Source of the DNA: Anseranas semipalmata
Lineage: Eukaryota; Chordata; Aves; Anseriformes; Anseranatidae
Reading direction: 5' to 3'
Assembly: GCA_013399115.1 (NCBI GenBank)
Contig: VXAA01006526.1
Span: 979,815 to 1,043,814 of the forward strand
Length of the DNA stretch: 64,000 bases
Both the position numbers and the translations under genes were made by a program. Positions 1 through 13,900 of this stretch are shown here, piece by piece (the stretch's first letter is position 1; every line of letters begins with the position of its first letter). The notes beneath the pieces are model-generated. The model saw nothing but the letters and a program-made list of their open reading frames with translations. It was not told the origin of the DNA and did not search any database.

Positions 1-135
1 CAGTGTTCCTTTAGTAGCAGAGAAGACCTCAAATCTAGTGCAGGATCCCACAAAGACTTTGGCAGACTAAGTTCCTTTACAGAAAGCCGCAAAGGCTCTG
101 CACTGGGTGTAGGGCTGGACTATCCACCTGTACAG
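1..135 (+). CDS. Possible partial exon of an unidentified convergent gene
   Basis: I do not recognise this. The plus strand is open in frame 1 from base 1, with a Ser/Lys/Arg-rich translation containing SSREDLKSSAGSHKDFGRLS, SSFTESRKGS and LDYPPVQ. It is about 50% GC, above the flanking intronic DNA. A candidate donor CAG/GTGCCT follows codon 45 in phase 0. It would splice in frame to the candidate exon at 789-995. There is no start codon, so any upstream part is off the window. The frame also stays open past the donor to a stop at 301-303. It could be a chance open stretch. Confidence 0.3.
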
Positions 136-788
136 GTGCCTACTTCCTACCTAAGCCCTGGACATCAGCTGTCCTTAGGGAAATATTTCCTGAGTATTTT
201 CCTAACAGTTATAATCCCTTTGCTGGTTTTATTGATCAGAAGCCTTTTTTCGTTCCTTTTTTTTGTTTGTTTAGTTTTGTTTGTTTTGGTCATGAAATCT
301 TAAATTGGGCTGTTATCATTTTATGGGATATTTTAATTAAGAAGAATTGTATGTATCATTTGTGTCCTCATGGGGTAAGGTCATTACTAAATCAATCTTC
401 TTGTTCTTGAGTTATATTTATGTAAAGGTAGGATATTGGATTTCTAAACTAATTACACAGGCAAGAAGTCTAGTTGCAACTTTAAAACTTTGAACCACAT
501 ACACACATGTGGTTTAAATTTCCTTAATTCTATCCAAATAGCTGAGCAACTTAATTTAACACACTGTAATTTTCAGGTATTGGTTTCCTTTTAGAAAACA
601 GGCATTTATTTTACTTACCACTGCAGAATTTTGGAAGTTGGTTTGTAGGAAGTATGTTGCATTACCCCCTGGTGAGGGAATCACCAACACTTCTCATCCA
701 CCTACCTCCTAGAAGCCAGGCACCTTCTCAACTTTCGTGTATGAAATGCAACAGAAGTTTAAATAAATCCTTTCTTTTCTTTTCAAAG

Positions 789-995
789 ATCCAGACACCT
801 TGGAAGTTGCGACCCTCCTTAGCCACATCCCATGAGCTCCCAATCGTCAGAAGCACTCTTGAAATCGTTCAAAGGGAAAAGAGGAGTGATCTTAATGTTA
901 CTGAAGGATGTTTTGCAGAAGATTCACCAGTAATCAATACCGCTGAGGTTCTTCCTTCCCCAGAGGCAACTGACTTGACAGCAGGACTTACTTGA
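789..995 (+). CDS. Possible terminal exon of the same unidentified gene
   Basis: A strong acceptor (long C/T tract ending TTTTCAAAG) is followed by 68 open codons and TGA at 993-995. The translation begins IQTPWKLRPSLATSHELPIV and ends EVLPSPEATDLTAGLT. The phase (0) matches the candidate donor at 135/136. No known domain was recognised. Splicing and expression are inferred only from sequence. Confidence 0.3.
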   Translation: MQTPWKLRPSLATSHELPIVRSTLEIVQREKRSDLNVTEGCFAEDSPVINTAEVLPSPEATDLTAGLT

Positions 996-3900
996 AGTAA
1001 ATACAAAATGCCAGGATCACTGCACCTTGCCTATGTGTTTTTAGGCTGTGCAAAAGAAACTTGCGTTGTCTCTTTGGGCCAGTCTTCCCTCTGCTTCAGT
1101 TTCTTCAGTAACATCTAACAGACCTGCAAGGAGGGATACTAGGTCACACCTTGCATCCTCTGCGTTTTATTAAAGGAGTGAACACTCTACGCTCCCAATT
1201 TTCTATGGACAATCTTTGGCTGCAGATCAAATACAAGCTCTTCTGTCTTAAAAGGCACAATTTCTCAACTAAATGAATCTGACTGACTACACATTCAAAA
1301 TAAGTGCCAGAGCTGAGAGAACAGAGGTAATCACCTTCATTTTCAGACATGAGTAGATCTACATATGACAAAAACATAGGAACAACAAGCAGTTGGTTAC
1401 AGGAATCATAGTAAATGTTGATCAAACTAAGTCATAAATATTTCTGTCTTTGCTGCAAAAAGATTAAAACACTGAATTTAAAAATAATTAGCCTTTTTAT
1501 GTACTCAGTGATCTGGAAGAATATTCCAATTGACATACAGTTACTCCTGATTTTTGTAATACGATTGAAGTTTCAATATGACCTACAGGCTTCATAGATT
1601 TTGCAAGTCCTAACAGCAGAAAAAGGATAGAGGAAACCAAGAAGGTAGAGATAAGCTCTAGCAAGCAGTAAATGAATATGCTGATTCCCTAGGTTTCCAT
1701 AAATTAGTAGGTCTAGTCTAGTAAGTGTCGCATTGTTAAGGACAGCTGAATCAAACAGTAGTTTTTCAGACCTAAAATAGCATCACAGTGCTTAACAATG
1801 GGTAAGCTACAGAAAAATCTATGCTTTTCATGCCATTTCTGTGCAATGTGTACTAATTCCTGATCAATACTATAGATCACATAGACTAATTAATGAGTGA
1901 CTGCCATTTGCTATGTATGCAGAATCTGACAGATAACCATATTTAGCTGTGCTGGAAGTGGAAGAAATATTTGAACTTGTTAGCAAGAGTAAAGAGAGCT
2001 CTGGACCTCCCCTTGCACCAAATCCTTTAGTCTAGCTAGAATCAGAGACTGCATCCGCAAATACTTTTGCAATATCTGAATTTAACTCGTACTTAAAAAT
2101 TTCATAACAATCAATTAATCTAGGTCTGATGCTTGCCTTTGTATACACGTTTATATAAAAATAACTGTATTTGTAGGACAGCATGAGAAATATTAAATAT
2201 ATTAAAAGCAGACCACATTTCCACATACATAACCCACATTTCAGATAACACACACTTTTTAAACATACCAGTCCTGGCAAAAGCATTTCTACAGAAGTCA
2301 TGTCCTCATGCCACCTTCATATTCAGGTAAATTGATCAAAATGGGAGGTGAGATGCTGGTGTAGAAAGAGTAGGGAATGGGGGCCTGAAACAGTGAGGTG
2401 TGGGGAAAAAAAGGAGAGAGGGTGTGGGTTCAGAGATAAGGGATATACTGCCAAAGGCATGTATCCAAGATAAAATATTTCCTGAGCACATGCATAACCC
2501 TATTGCTGAGACACAAGCCTTGCTTGTTTGCTTTTGCAGATAACTAAAGGAGATATATGTGAAATGCAGTAAATCTGAACACACACTGGCTGTATCACAG
2601 AGAAACAGCCAGTGCATTAATAAGATATAGAATAATATATAGGTAGGCTGAGTCCATGCAGTACGCTCAACATGTGCACACAGACTGTGGCTTTGTGTGC
2701 ATTTGGCTGAAATCAGGAAAAACATCTCTTGGTGTTCAACTGGATTAGGACCTCCTTTACTGTGTTTGGTTGGGAAAATCATCAGTATTATCAGGTGAAC
2801 ATTTAAGTATTGCATGTAATTTATAAAATCACAATCTAGAAGTTCCAGTCAATAGAAGACTTTAAAAAGTTTTTCATCTAGTAAAAAACAGGATTTGTAA
2901 AACCTCATTTGAATTCTTCTTACCTTACATTTTTTTATGGTCTTATCATAGTACTCGACATATGTACTATAAATACCACAAAGCAAAGTCATACTTTGTG
3001 GTGACACTGGGACAAGATTTCCCTGCACATTAAAACTGTATTAAACTAAATGAAAAATAGTTAAATGTTGCTAATAAAACAGGATAAATACTAAACATTA
3101 AAACACAGAGGCTTTTCAGGGTTCCATAAAACCATATCTTTCAGTCAAATTATTTGTATCATAATAAATGCTAACAGTTAAGAAAATATTCTGGAAAAAA
3201 ATAACAAGTAAAAAGCTTCAGGTGATTTTTCATTATGTTAAAAACAATTTCCATTCTTCATAAAATGTGCAGAACTTTGCATCTTAAATAGTATAAGTTA
3301 CCTTCCAAAAATTACTTGCTTTTTAATCTTGCAAGAAATGAACCCTTAATTGGGTAGGAAAGTATTTGGAGTATATCCAGAAAGAAAAAAATTACAGCTA
3401 TTCTCATGTAAGCTGCACAGCATCTGTCAGGAGTTTTCACATACCTTCAGGAAGATACCTCAAATTAAGTCAGCATTGCACTTGATTTCAGTGATCAGAG
3501 TTAATATTCTGCATACGCAAACTGGCTACCTTGTTTATTTCATAGTTTCAATTTCTATTGCTGTAATTCACCTTGGCAAATAAATGCATGTATGAGGGGC
3601 TCACCCTCTGAATAAATAATAAAATTTCACTTGTCAGGATCTTCCTTTGCCTTGAATGAAAAACATTTCATTTCTTTGAGATGCTGTTGAATCTAAATCC
3701 TGTTGCAAGAGACTTAATGAGCGGCCCTGGAATAAAAACTAATGGAGTGCTTCAGCTATGTGGCCACCTTGAGGAACATTAGAATTAAATCGGAGACCAG
3801 ATGGAAGAAAAGGAACATGCACTATACAAAATAATTCTTCATTTGAAGAATAAAGTATTACTCAATGGCATTATACATTGTTAATAAATCTTCTTTATCT

Positions 3901-4334
3901 GAAACTATAATTTAATATTTATGTCTCTAATTTACATGTGACAAAGTAGCATATTCTAAAATTAGAGTGTAACCAGCAAACTATTAACTACTATAAACAA
4001 TACCAGAACACAACTCAAACTTGTTTTAAGGAAACAATAGATACATTTTGGACTGGGGAAAGATTTCAACTGCAGATACTGTTTTAAATACAGCTGTTAA
4101 TTATGTCTCAAAAAAATTCTTCAAGCTCAGAAAGATTTTCTGCTTAGGGAATCTTGGGTATATACAGAAAGACCAAGAGAACACTACCAAAAAGTCCCTT
4201 ATTGGTTACTAGTAGGTACGGTAATAATAGTAAATGCTGAAATTGAAAAAAAAAATCATTTTCAATATCAATGTTATATGATGCACTAGACAATATATCC
4301 CCTTTGAGCAGAAACTAGAGAAAATATCGTGCCC
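996..4334. other. Intergenic or UTR sequence without recognised genes
   Basis: AT-rich DNA. Several short open frames on both strands (for example a 159-codon minus-strand frame at 2336-2815) show no family signature or splice logic. It may hold distal 3' UTR of DPP10 from the right and of an unknown gene from the left. No repeat was recognised. Confidence 0.5.
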
Positions 4335-4838
4335 TTTATTATCTCTGTGGTTTCTTATGAGTAATAGACAGCGGAAGAATTGCACTTATTGTAACATTAC
4401 AGTAAAGTGTTAGATTGCAGCTCACCTTTTAAAATATTAGTGGCCATAATACTTATGATAGGTTGTGCATTATGCAAAGATGAATAAAGATGTGCATTTA
4501 AATTAAAAGACGAGCAACCACTTACAGAACCAACAGTGAGGCTTAACATAACATACATGCACTAACCCTACACTTATGCAAAACTAAGTTCTTCCAGGAA
4601 ACTGTAACCAACTGTTGACCTTCCACAAAGGTAAAGGCTTTGTCCCTTTGTAATATGTCTGGACTTTGTAGTCGAATTCCAGTTTATTAGCTCATTGTCT
4701 GTAAATGTGCTGTTCCACTGTGATATCCTTTAGCTGCCCTTGAGCTTCTGCAGAATCTGCAATCTCACAGTCACTTTTATTTAAGGTTTTATCGAGCCGC
4801 AAAGTAAGTCTCCTTCAGTACTACACAAACAGGCTTCC
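4335..4838 (-). other. DPP10: Probable start of DPP10 3' UTR with candidate poly(A) signals
   Basis: AT-rich sequence downstream of the stop codon. Minus-strand AATAAA hexamers lie at 4776-4781, 4683-4688 and 4335-4340, which are 58, 151 and about 500 nt past the stop. The true cleavage site cannot be chosen from sequence; the UTR may run further left. Confidence 0.45.
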
Positions 4839-4976
4839 TTATTCATCCTCTTCAGGTTCCTGTGGTAAAATTGGTGTCTCCTCCTTTAAACAAGCACTAA
4901 AAAACCCAAGGATTGTGCTGTAAAGGTGATATTTGCTTTTCTCAGAAGCAATGTTATGACCTTCATCCGGGTAGAT
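4839..4976 (-). CDS. DPP10: DPP10 last coding exon (residues 561-605 and stop)
   Basis: 138 nt, phase 0 from acceptor CCTCTGCTAG. It encodes [20 protein letters not shown], then [13 protein letters not shown] and ends QEPEEDE with TAA at 4839-4841. His567 (codon 4956-4958) is at the catalytic-histidine position. Confidence 0.97.
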   Translation of the reverse strand: MYPDEGHNIASEKSKYHLYSTILGFFSACLKEETPILPQEPEEDE

Positions 4977-7900
4977 CTAGCAGAGGAAAAAGGAAAAGAG
5001 TAAATAGTTTTTCAAAGGCTTTTCAAATATTTAGGGCTCTAATTTTCTTTCTCTGATCTTCAAAATGTTTTAGATGGCAACAGGATGATAACATTAGTTT
5101 TATGGTATCAAGGAAAACTAATAAAACTCAAAGTAAAATTCATTCTCTTGGAATTTGGAACTTAGATAAAACAACAGTGCAGTGGGCTCTGCAGAAATGA
5201 AAATGTTATGTTCTCAGTCACTGCGCTTACAACAGTTTACTTAGCTGGCACTTTCAGTGGTGTCTAGGCACTCAAATCCCATCAACTTCAATGAGGATTA
5301 ATTACCTCATGTTTTTAGATACCTCTTAATATCCCAGATTCTAAGTGCTCAGTAAAAAAACTTTTTAGTCATATTTTTAACTGCCTTCCCATCTTACCTA
5401 AAGCCCACCACCTCTCCCTCCTAGGTGGATATAGGCGGTTTTATCTCAACTCAGACTCCATTGGAAATTTCTCCCAAGTGAGGCTGAACAGGATTTTGCT
5501 GGCTGAATGAAGAAATCCAGGCCATGGAAGTTAGGACGAGACCTGCGGTGGTCTGAGGCAAAAAGATTCACCATTTCCTCAAAACTCTGGTCATCACCAG
5601 GTGGTGTACCACGGCCCTGCTTGAGCAGGGGGTTGGACCAGGTGACCTCCAGAGGCAGCTTCCAACCTCAGCCATCCCGTGACTCTGCGATTCCGCCCCG
5701 TGCAAGTCTGCATGCCTGCAGCATGCCCTGTCCTGCTGGCCCCAGCCTGTCCCTCCCCGTGCCCTCACCTCTGCACTGCCACAGAGAGGGGAACAGTGCT
5801 CCAGCGTTTTAGCTGCCATTTAATAAACTTAAGTGTTGAAAATGAGGGAAAATTACCTTCATGTGACCCGAGAGGTTTTTAGGTAAAAAAGGAGTAACAT
5901 AGTGGCATCTCTGTATCGCAAAGAGTGCACATGGACTATAAAGCACTTAGTATAGTGTTGTAGAATAAACAGATGGAAAAAAGGGAGGAGAAAGAGCCCA
6001 GAAGAACAACAAGAAGATACGGTTCTTAATGTCCATACTAGCAGTAAGGAAACTGGGATGAAACAGTGTTCTAGCTGCAAATTGTGGTAATACCAGTGTG
6101 CTGTGGTAGGAAGCATCCTTCTCAGGGAAGAAACAGCAATATAAGGTTAAATGTTGAGCCATGTTTATAGGACATGCCACAGCTGCACATACCTGCATAG
6201 TGTAATTAACTCCAGCTTTTATTAGATGTTTAATTAGTTCTGCTGAATGTTGGAAGTGGACTTTAGCTGCAAGACAATGACATTTGGACATTATTAGAGA
6301 AAGCAGAGCCAATATGAAATGTTTATCTGTTAAACAGCTTTGACTAAAAACATTTCCAGTCTCTGTAATTACAGGACCTAAGCTGGCTACCTCTCTGGTC
6401 AGACACGCAGAGCCCAGCCAGCAAAAGCGACACAGTACATAGCAGCAGAGGTTCTGGAGAAGGCGCTGAAAGCCCAGGGCAAGCTGTGCCTTCCAGGCAC
6501 TCCTCAAGGACTCTTCTCTCTACCCTTGATTTACACACACTGTGATAGATTAGAGGTGTGTAAAACCATTCTGTTTGAACATCATGACAGTTTATAATTG
6601 CATTAAGGGAAAGCACATTGGATTTTCTACTGCTTGCACAGGGTTATTACAGCCCATACTTCTTCAGGTAATGGACTTTCAGCAACATATCAGTAAGTTA
6701 ATCTTTGTGTGGTAAAAACAGGCAACTTTATTACCATGTCCTACCCCTTCAGAGCTAAGGCTGCAAGTGGGCTGGGCAGTGTCACTGGATGTGATATTAA
6801 GCAAGGGCAGCAGGCAATCAGAGTCATAGTCTTGAACACACTGCATTGCCCAGACAGCTATCAGAATCCCAATTCCCTCTAGTGCTGAGTTCAGAGGGGC
6901 AGAAATTGCTGCTGCCGTTTACAATCAGCAAAGCCCGAGACCCTCGCGCCTGCTCGGTCACCCAGTACATCGCTTCCAGCCTTCTCCCCGGCTCTGGGAA
7001 GAAACATCAGATGGGGTTTTTACCCCTCAGCCCTTGTCAGCACGAGACACCTCTCTCCAGACTGAGGAGAAAGCAGCCTTGTATTACCCCACATTCACAG
7101 GAAAGTGCCAGGGAAATAAGAAGTCTGTATGTGAACCTGCACTGCAGAGCTAGTCACGGCACTGTAATTTGTTCCTGCATCAAAGCGCATTCTTTAGCAG
7201 TTAGGAAAGTTCAGAAAAATATACTGCAGGTAAATTTAGATCTGTAATTACAAAGTCTCTCTTGATTGACACATCTTGTATTTCCATTTAAAGTGCTAGA
7301 ACTTACTCTGTTTTACTTATTTTCTATCTTAAGCTACTGTTAAAACTATTGGTGCTATTAAAAGGTTCCCTATGGCTTCAGCTTCAGATGCTTTGGCACT
7401 ACCTTGTAATTAGTTAGCTGAAAAGTTTAACTTCCCATTTGGTACTGTACTTCAGCAAATGTACTGATAATTCTTTCCTCAACTGCAGAATCTCTATGAA
7501 TTTAAAATACCATTAAAAATGTATGTTTTTCTATTAATAATTCATATAATACTTTTCACTAGCTAGACAGTGGTCCACAAGATTTAAACAAATTAGAACA
7601 TACAGCACCTAAAAGGTACAAATATTCAGCAAAGAAAAGCGTCATCAGATTAGTTAGAAATGACAACTGAAACAGAATATCAAAACTCCTATCAGGGGGA
7701 TAATACAACTAATAATAGTCTTGCTAGGTGTGCACCTAATCTGTCTTTGAATGTCTGTTAAAACCTCTGTAAATACTTACTATCAGCTGTCCCATGAACT
7801 ATTAGCAAATTTGCTTCTTTTAAACCATGAAGATTGTGTAAAACGCTGGATGCCTAGTAAACAAACACACAGAAAGGTGTAAGTGAACTGAATTTTGAAA

Positions 7901-10900
7901 GTAAAACTATCATTTTAATTTACTTGTTTATGCTAACTTACCTGATAGGTATTTTCCTCTTTTGATGGAATACCAAGGTATCTTTCTGAAAAAGCTGATG
8001 CTGTGTAAGTAAAAAAAACCTTGTGAATTCATCAAAATTTGATCTATTTTAAAAGTCCTCAGTTCTGACTTAGGAGAAGCTCAGGAGAAGCTATTTAAGG
8101 CATTAAGTAGAAAACAATTCATTCAATCAAAAACCAGAATACGAAAAAAAAAAAAAAAAAGGCTAGCAGAGCATTACAGTAACCTGGTCTGATCTCCTGT
8201 GCACCACAGTCTGCAGTTCACAGCCTGTGCCCAATACTTCACATACAGAACCCATGTCCTGTGATGGTGTGATTGATATCCTAAGGAATTTTACCACCAA
8301 CTTCAAAAGTTTCATTTTTATTAAAACTTTTGATTAAGGCTGATACACTGGGTTCTAAGGAAATGGGGTGCCTGACTGAATTTCAATGGAAATGGGAAAT
8401 GGAACTCCTTTGACAAAAATTCTGTGGTGTTACCAATAACGCATTTGTTGCACATTTTGGTAAACTGTCCCAGTGTTAGCTGCCCTTTCATTTAAAGAGG
8501 AGAATGAGACGGTGAGTTTAGACCAAGCTGGTATTGCTGCTTTATCTCCAATTAGTTAAAACGAATAAAAGATATTTTGAAGAGACTATCACACAGGTGA
8601 AGGGAAGGGAATACTCACCATACAACTTCATGTCTGTAATTGGTGCCACCACAGCTCCACATTTGAAGAGCCGTTCACTGGATTTCAGGATCATCGATGT
8701 AATGTAGCCACCATATCCCTAACGATGGAAATTATATTGAGATTTCTGTTTGTTCATTTCTTTTTAGCAATAATAAAGGGCATTGCTCTAATCTGATGGT
8801 ATCATTTTACAGTATGCATTTATATCTGCAAGAATTGCTTTTAATGGAAATGTAAACCTACAGTTAAGAGTGAATAAAGATCTTATTTGGCCTGGTCATG
8901 ATCTTTAAACTAAGCAATTTAATAACATTGAGTATATTTCAATTTAAGCTCCACAGCTCCATCATGGCAGACTAGCCTATAGTTAGTAAAAGATCTGAAA
9001 ATCACAGGGAAAACAACAATTAAACCAACCAACCAAACAAAAAAACAAAGGTAAGACTTTTGGGAACCCAGCCTAGATAGGAAGATTTGTATTCACTTTT
9101 TAATATATTTAATATATATATTTGTTAATTACTGGGATACACTGAGCATTTTGCTGAGGGGACAGAGTATGGGAATGGGTGAAAACTCTGAACTGACTGC
9201 AGCATGTCCTCCCCCTGGCACTTGGACCTTCACAGATTGAATCCTATTGCTATTAACGAGGTTTGTGCTGCAGCATTGTCAAAGATCCCACGGAGGGGTA
9301 CAGGTCCTGAAGTGCTTTCCAGAAATAAAATCTATACCTAGCCACATTGCTAATCTCTGGATGTGATTTCTGGCCACAAGAGCACCCATCCAGCTGCTTT
9401 GTTACAAAGCAGGGAGCATGGACAAAATGAAGAAGCTGGAAGACACTGTGCAGAGGAGGGGGAGCTCTCTCCTCACCTCACCACATTTTTCTGTCCTTAT
9501 GCACATCCCTTCATCATCTCCCTTGTAATTATCCCATGACAGAGAAAAGAAAAATGTAAAACACCAGCCAACCCAAAACTAGAATATCGTGTGTCAAATG
9601 CTCACACAGGTTTGTTGTGGATATTTTTGAATCCAGACTACTCCTGTTCTTCACATCTAAATATTTAATCAATAGCTGATTTCTCTGGAAGAACTGGAAT
9701 ATTTGAAAATCCTTTGACTTTAGTTAAGAAAAATAAGCCAACACGAGTGTTCTTTGCAATCAACCTACAGTAAATGTGAATGAACACACTAAAGGAAATA
9801 TAGAATAGGAACCGGATTTTCAAGGGAGTATGAGGAACTGAGTTATCCCTTTTCCCACAGAAATTCCAGCCAAGGAGAACAAGAGTAGCCCAGCATTGTC
9901 CATGCACAGGAGTAGATTTAGGTCATGAAAGAATTTTTGAGTGGGCAGCAACAACTTTTATAATTCAAAGAGTTTAAGAGAAAAGCAACTTTCCTCTGCC
10001 TCTGGGTTCTCTACTTTCTCCGTTGTTTAATATTCTGTTTGTGTCTTTTCCAGTAGCTCCACAGCACAGTTTTAATCCTAGGATAGCTATTGCCATGTTA
10101 TTTATTATTTATGCCATGTATTCATTAAGAGCTTGGTTTAGTTCTCCTGGGAATTTCTTTCCTTTGTGCTTGTGCCCTTGCTTCCAGCCAGGCTTTCCAG
10201 GACAGAAGCATTACACTGTGAGATCACATTTTCAGAATTACTTCACAGTGATGATGCAGAAAACACTTCTTATGTCCTCATGCAAGGGTATATGGTGCCT
10301 CATGGACTGGATTTCTGTGGTTAAAACCTAATTGCCCTATTTTCACGAAGCTGTTTGGCTGGGAAGTTTCAACTTATTTTCAACACAATTTGCTGTGTAA
10401 CAGTTCTGAAAGGCCCTTGGATCATACATCACTTGGGCTTGTACCCCTCACAGGGATAAGCGAGATGGCCTTGGCAGATTGCCTGGCAGTCAGAATTAAG
10501 TATTTTTCACACTGTGCCCTCTAGACAGCCTTCTTACTCTTGTGACTGGCTAACACTAGTGATTGTAACAAGAATTTTACTTCTGTGTAGTTCTAAAACT
10601 TCTCAAAGTGCTCTATGACTGTGTGCATGAGCCCAGCTTTATGAGATTAGCATTAAGCAATTCCAAAGTCATCTTATTTTCAAGCAAAGTGTATATTCTT
10701 TTTCCATCAGTAAACCCAATTTAATGCATAGAAAAAAAAAAAAACACTTTCACTATCACATTGTTGTACATAGCCAAAAGGAAATGAGTTTTACAGAAGA
10801 TCTGTAATTGACTCTAGAATAAGCAGAGTAGAGGTAAAATACAATTAACCCTAGGAAGCTGTTAAATAGATTTTTTTCCTAATTCTAAAACTGACTTTTC

Positions 10901-13900
10901 AATTTTATGAATTTTTATTTGTCAGTTAAAAAAAAAAAAATAACTCTGAGAGGTTAACTAGCTTGGAAAGGGTAAACTTTCCTGAATTCAAAGCAGTGTT
11001 GAAGCTTATCGAATTTCACAGTTTTTGCTCTTTGCCTTCTCACATTTCCACTTGTCATTCCTCAGTCCTTCTTTCAGAAAATAAATGCAGGAACACAACC
11101 GTCAATAATATTTTATGGAAGAAAAAAAATTGGTGTAGCTATTGGCAGATATGTAAAACCGTGTTTACATGTATGCTTTACTGTTATTGTGGCTTGTCAT
11201 GTCACTGTTAGGAAAGTGTTGAAGGTCCTATAGAAAACGTGGAAATTTTGAGTAGCAATGAAAAAAATTGTGAAGTCAGGAACAACTGAGTAATTTGGGG
11301 GTGTTTAGTAATTTCAAGTCAGAAATAATACTTTTAATCATTTGTGGGAAGAGGTTATGGAGAAATGTATATGCTTATGTGCATGTGTGCTTTCGTATAC
11401 ATTGGTAACAGGCACTAAAACCTGAATAGAAATGTGTGCCATGACCATCTGGTGGATGGAATCACCCCTACTGATACATTCTCAGATGAAAAATCTCTGG
11501 CGGCTGCCCTGAAAACAAAATACTGTTTTGATACTACTGATATTCTTGCAGTGACAGTTTCTTTAGCTCAAGAAGTGTGGCAGGAGCTTACATCTTTGAG
11601 GAAGGTCACTCTCCTGTGGGACTTTAGTAATAGCCAGTACTTCATTTTCACTACACTACACTAACATTAACTAGCCTTCCAAATTGCTACCACACTGGTG
11701 TTAAATATCAATATCATAGTGGAAAGCATGCTGCTCCTATAACTGATGACTGTGGTATTATCTAGGTACTTGGCCAAGGTTCTTTGCTGCTTTGAGGTCA
11801 AAGGCACAAAATATTTTCATTTTCATGATAACAAAATAATAATAATAAAAAAGGATGCTCATGCTAGTTTGTAGAAGCAGCAGCAATTATGTGGTGTTTC
11901 TAACTGTTGTTTTTTAATAGAGATCATTAACACGTTATTTAGTTTGTTACTAAAGGTTAAGCCTTTGTCTTATTCCCTTTCATGCTAGAGGCAACAACAT
12001 GACACACAGTGAAACAGCTAACAGAATAGCAAAGGTAAGACTTCTAGCAGATGGCACAAAAGGAAGTTGCTGTAACTCAGCTGTAACTTCAGCAGTCAGT
12101 AAAATATTCGTATATAAAAGTTGTATTAGAAGGAAGTCAATTTAGAAGTCAAGTAGAAGTCAATTTAACTGCAGCCCAAATGCAAAAGTGCAAGAAAAAA
12201 GCTTTTACAACACCTAAGCCCCTATTAAAAATTTCTAATGAAAGCAGATGTTTTTCAACAAATACTTTGTCCTGCAGATTCTGAAAAGCAAATTCTGCAG
12301 TACTGCAAAACTGATTTGACTGATCTCAAATACCTATTCTGAGAAAAAAATATATACAGAATATATAGTAAATTATGGTACAAGATATACTTTTAATAAC
12401 TGAAATTGTCTTAGAAAAAGAGATAAATATATTTGTTTTTGAACTGGTAGTATTCTGTTATAGAATCATGATGATAGGTCTCACTACTTCTGCACATTAC
12501 CTTCCCAAATATACTCAGTCTTTTAGGATCAATGAAGGGTTGTTTCAATAATGATCTGCAAGAAAAAAAAAAAAAAGTTCTTTATATACTAGATTCACCA
12601 AAGTAAAAAGAAAATTATTTGTACTGTGAAGAACTGTTATACGTGTGGATAAGGTAGAAGAACAAATTACAGCAATAAAAGTGATATTGCACTGGGAAAT
12701 GTGATTTTATTTCTAATTCCTCCTCTATATGGCAAACACATGGTGTTGGACTCATCTTACATAACTTTAGATACCTGAATTTGAGCATCTTGTCTAAATT
12801 GCACATTTACACCTGTTCTTCAGTTAAAGGAGAGAAAAGAGCGCTCTCAAACAGCCTTTCTTCCACTCATGTCAGGCACTTCCCTCAGCCCAGGGAGAAT
12901 CACCCTCCAGAAATGCCAGGATTTTCCACTGACGAGAGCTTAAATGACTGGCTTTGACCAGTTGCTGAGTTTTCAGACAGCTAAAGGAAGGTAAGATGAA
13001 TGGAACTTTCTGAGTCTAGATAATTATCCAAATAATTAATTCTCTCATCAAGGCAATTAATTAGCAATTAGCTTTATACAGAAAAGACAGAATAACCTGA
13101 GGTCAGAGACAAAACCAGTTGTAGTACTTCCTCTCAGCCTGTCACCTCCTCTCTCCCTTTTGCTCATGCAATGCACCCAAAAAAGAGGACAGATATCATT
13201 TAGTTTAAAACACTTAGTATATAAGCTGAGAGCTCAGTTCTTACAGGACAACCTGTGGCCTGCTTCTGACAGCCCTTTTGCAAGGGTCACTTGGACGTTC
13301 GCAAGATGAATTGCTCTGCTCAACGCTGCCCATTCCCGACCAACATAAATGCCAGGAGCCCCATTGCCCAAGTCTGTTGTGTCAGACACAGACATCTATT
13401 CATGCATGGGTTGAAGCATCAAACCCTTTCAAAGAAAAAAAGCATATCTGGCTTAAAGTCTGTCCTTGTCTTTCCCCGGGGATCCCTAAAAAAAGTCCAT
13501 CCAGACCTTGATATTAGCCTATTATTATACCTTGATATTAGCCCATTGGACATCGGCACCCTGAGTAAAGAGGATTGTCAAAGCTGTGTGTGATTAATCT
13601 ACAGAGGGACTACTCTCTTCTGCAGCTGGTGGATTTGTATCAGTCAAAGAATGACAATGCAAATGAGAAATAAGTAGGCATTTGCTCAGATTTTGCTCTC
13701 ATTTACAACATTATAACTCCATTTGTATTGTATAATTACTTGAGAACTCCATGGTGCAAATGAGAGCAGTGTCCTATTATATATGCCTAAAATATTATAA
13801 CACAAAAGCAGTTACACATTAACATTTGTGCTGTAAGAAAATTTCCTAAGGAATACAGACAAATACAAATTAGCTCAGATGGCCTATCTAGATGGCACAC

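Noticed and set aside
2336..2815. 159-codon minus-strand open frame downstream of DPP10
   Set aside because: Composition follows local AT/pyrimidine bias, no domain recognised, and no exon-like borders.
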